From Trueperaceae bacterium (GTDB taxonomy: Bacteria > Deinococcota > Deinococci > Deinococcales > Trueperaceae), in contig SKMG01000013.1 in the NCBI GenBank assembly GCA_007121175.1, forward strand, positions 1 through 7,602: a DNA stretch of 7,602 bases, written 5' to 3'. Made by a program: the position numbers and the translations under genes. Shown piece after piece: positions 6,539-7,602 of the stretch; position 1 is the first letter of the stretch; every line of letters begins with the position of its first letter. Below the pieces are notes generated by a model, which was not told the origin of the DNA, made no database searches, and saw only the letters and a list, made by a program, of their open reading frames with translations.

Positions 6539-6544
6539 TACACT
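6539..6544 (+). promoter_or_regulatory. Candidate -10 of a leaderless DinB-like transcript
   Basis: TACACT fits TAnnnT and ends five bases before the ATG at 6550. Transcription would then begin at or near the A of the start codon. No Shine-Dalgarno is visible in the preceding 20 bases, which agrees with a leaderless mRNA. No clear -35 is seen. Confidence 0.4.
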
Positions 6545-6549
6545 GCTCC

Positions 6550-7116
6550 ATGCAGGCTGAGTTGACTTCGGCCCTCGACCGACACGACGCGGTGACCGAT
6601 CGCTGGCTCGACGAGATCCGCGGGCTCACACCGGCGCAGGTCAACTGGCGCAGCGCTCCCGAGACCTGGTCGATCGCCCAGTGCCTCGAGCACGTCACCA
6701 CGGTGAGCGCGCAGGTGCTGCCAGCGCTCGCCGCGGCGTCGGCCGGCGCGCGTGCGCGCGGCCTGACCTCGCAGTGCCCGTTCCGCTACGGACCCTTGGC
6801 TCGTTGGTTCCTCGCCGGCCAGTCGCCCTCGCCGGCGCGCCGGATGCGGACGCCGGCGGCCTATCGTCCATCGGACTCCGAGCTCGAGATCGACGCCCTC
6901 GAGGAGCGCTTCCTCGAGGTCCAAGACGGGCTCCGTACGACGATCGTGGCCGCCGACGGGCTCGACCTCGGGCGGGTTCGGGTGCCCTCACCGGCGCTGC
7001 GCCTGCTGCGGCTGCCCCTCGGCATCTGGCTCCAGGCGCTGCCCGCGCACACCGACCGGCACCTCGAGCAGGCGCGCCGGGTGCGCGCGGACGGTCGCTT
7101 CCCGATGAGCAGGTAG
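6550..7116 (+). CDS. DinB-like (DinB/YfiT superfamily) putative metal-dependent protein
   Basis: Taking the ATG at 6550 gives 188 residues, the usual size for this four-helix-bundle superfamily. An in-frame ATG at 6493 would add 19 residues including Trp and two Cys that do not look like part of the fold. The three expected metal ligands can be picked out: His48 in W-S-I-A-Q-C-L-E-H-V, and His167 and His171 in the C-terminal AHTDRHLEQ, spaced HxxxH. Pro/Trp signatures LTPAQVNWR (26-34) and PETWSI (37-42) are typical. Family members include thiol S-transferases (bacillithiol, mycothiol) and proteins of unknown role induced by stress; the reaction here is unknown. It diverges from the ADP-ribosylglycohydrolase gene, with 106 bases between starts, and is followed by a flavodoxin gene 80 bases on, same strand. 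Confidence 0.88.
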   Translation: MQAELTSALDRHDAVTDRWLDEIRGLTPAQVNWRSAPETWSIAQCLEHVTTVSAQVLPALAAASAGARARGLTSQCPFRYGPLARWFLAGQSPSPARRMRTPAAYRPSDSELEIDALEERFLEVQDGLRTTIVAADGLDLGRVRVPSPALRLLRLPLGIWLQALPAHTDRHLEQARRVRADGRFPMSR

Positions 7117-7169
7117 ACCTACACGCTCGACCTACATGAAGGTGTGGCGCGCCGCGGGCGAGCCCTGCC

Positions 7170-7175
7170 TAGCAT
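7170..7175 (+). promoter_or_regulatory. Possible -10 element of the flavodoxin gene
   Basis: TAGCAT lies 21 bases before the ATG at 7197, the same hexamer as in the candidate transporter promoter. Initiation about seven bases downstream would leave a short leader that still holds the GAGAGGGGG ribosome site. No -35 match is evident. Confidence 0.25.
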
Positions 7176-7196
7176 TGGCTCTCGAGAGGGGGACGC

Positions 7197-7602
7197 ATGA
7201 AGGTCCTGGTGGTCAACGAGAGCACGTACGGTAGCACGCGGGAGATCGCCGAGGCGATCACCGAAGAGCTGCGCCAGAGCGGGCACGCCGCGCTGGTCTC
7301 CGACGCAGCTGACGCTCCGGCGCCGGACGGCTATGGCGCCGTCGTCATCGGGAGCGGGCTGTACATGGGCAGGTGGCTGCCCGGCGCAACGCGCTACCTC
7401 GAGGAGCACGCAGGCGCGCTGCGGCGCCTGCAGGTCTGGCTCTTCAGCAGCGGACCGCTCGGGCACGACGACCCGCAGCCCTCGGGCGAGTCTCCGCACG
7501 CCGCGGAGTTGGCCGCCAGCGTCGGCGCACGCGAGCACGCCACCTTCGCCGGGCGGCTCGATCGGTCCCGCCTGCGATGGGCGCACCGGCTCATCGTCGG
7601 GG
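7197..7602 (+). CDS. Flavodoxin-domain protein, N-terminal part (runs off right edge)
   Basis: The frame from the ATG at 7197 stays open for 135 codons to the window end. It begins MKVLVVNESTYGSTREIAEAI: a first beta-strand, then the phosphate-binding loop STYGST (9-14) that cradles FMN phosphate, then the first helix. AVVIGSGLYMGRW (about 48-60) is the second FMN-contacting loop, and QVWLFSSGPLG (about 79-89) the strand and third loop. FAGRLDRSRL near 118-127 is typical of the flavodoxin-domain proteins related to HemG (menaquinone-dependent protoporphyrinogen dehydrogenase) found in GC-rich bacteria. FMN-dependent redox function is expected; the substrate is unknown, and HemG activity should not be assumed. 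The start is supported by GAGAGGGGG 4 bases before the ATG. The last part of the domain, usually ending at about 160-180 residues, is missing. Confidence 0.9.
   Translation, partial: MKVLVVNESTYGSTREIAEAITEELRQSGHAALVSDAADAPAPDGYGAVVIGSGLYMGRWLPGATRYLEEHAGALRRLQVWLFSSGPLGHDDPQPSGESPHAAELAASVGAREHATFAGRLDRSRLRWAHRLIVG

Noticed and set aside
7135..7233. Small open frame starting at the ATG at 7135, MKVWRAAGEP...
   Set aside because: It overlaps the flavodoxin start in another frame and lacks a ribosome site or any sign of conservation.
7119..7586. Minus-strand open frame (about 155 codons) at the right edge
   Set aside because: The opposite strand encodes a flavodoxin domain with a strong ribosome site and FMN loops; this frame is Arg/Ala-rich without motifs.

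Overview
This is a GC-rich bacterial window (GC well above 60% by eye) made of short intergenic gaps, apparently chromosomal. I see no RNA gene, CRISPR array, insertion sequence or phage gene. The lineage cannot be fixed from this much sequence. The sugar-binding protein has a cleavable (non-lipoprotein) signal peptide ending ALA-QT, the DinB-like gene looks leaderless, and the ABC cassette lacks its own ATPase. Together these hint at Deinococcota (Trueperaceae-like) more than Actinobacteria, but this is a weak inference.

Layout. (1) Bases 1-1334, plus strand: the C-terminal part of a surface or secreted protein made of tandem Ig-like repeats of about 90 residues, cut by the left edge. (2) Bases 1335-1571: a non-coding gap between convergent genes, with a 22-base direct repeat and a small hairpin. 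(3) Bases 1572-5296, minus strand: a tight operon reading substrate-binding protein -> MalF-type permease -> MalG-type permease -> HAD phosphatase. Its intergenic gaps are 7-10 bases, and the Shine-Dalgarno sequences overlap the previous stop codons. (4) Bases 5297-5456: the operon leader, with a strong ribosome binding site, an extended -10-like element and an inverted repeat that could be an operator. (5) Bases 5457-6443, minus strand: an ADP-ribosylglycohydrolase (DraG/ARH family) upstream of the transporter. (6) Bases 6550-7113 (stop to 7116), plus strand: a DinB-like metal-binding protein diverging from it. (7) Bases 7197-7602, plus strand: a flavodoxin-domain protein running off the right edge.

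How the genes may work together. The operon would capture a sugar or sugar-like compound outside the membrane and import it with an ATPase encoded elsewhere. The HAD phosphatase could act on a phosphorylated intermediate or relieve sugar-phosphate stress. The ADP-ribosylglycohydrolase next door allows, but does not prove, a link to ADP-ribose or nucleoside-sugar turnover. The DinB-like and flavodoxin genes look like independent housekeeping or stress genes. All the protein families are known. I did not find a clearly undescribed system; the most distinctive features are the repeat protein and the ADP-ribosylglycohydrolase/transporter/phosphatase neighbourhood.
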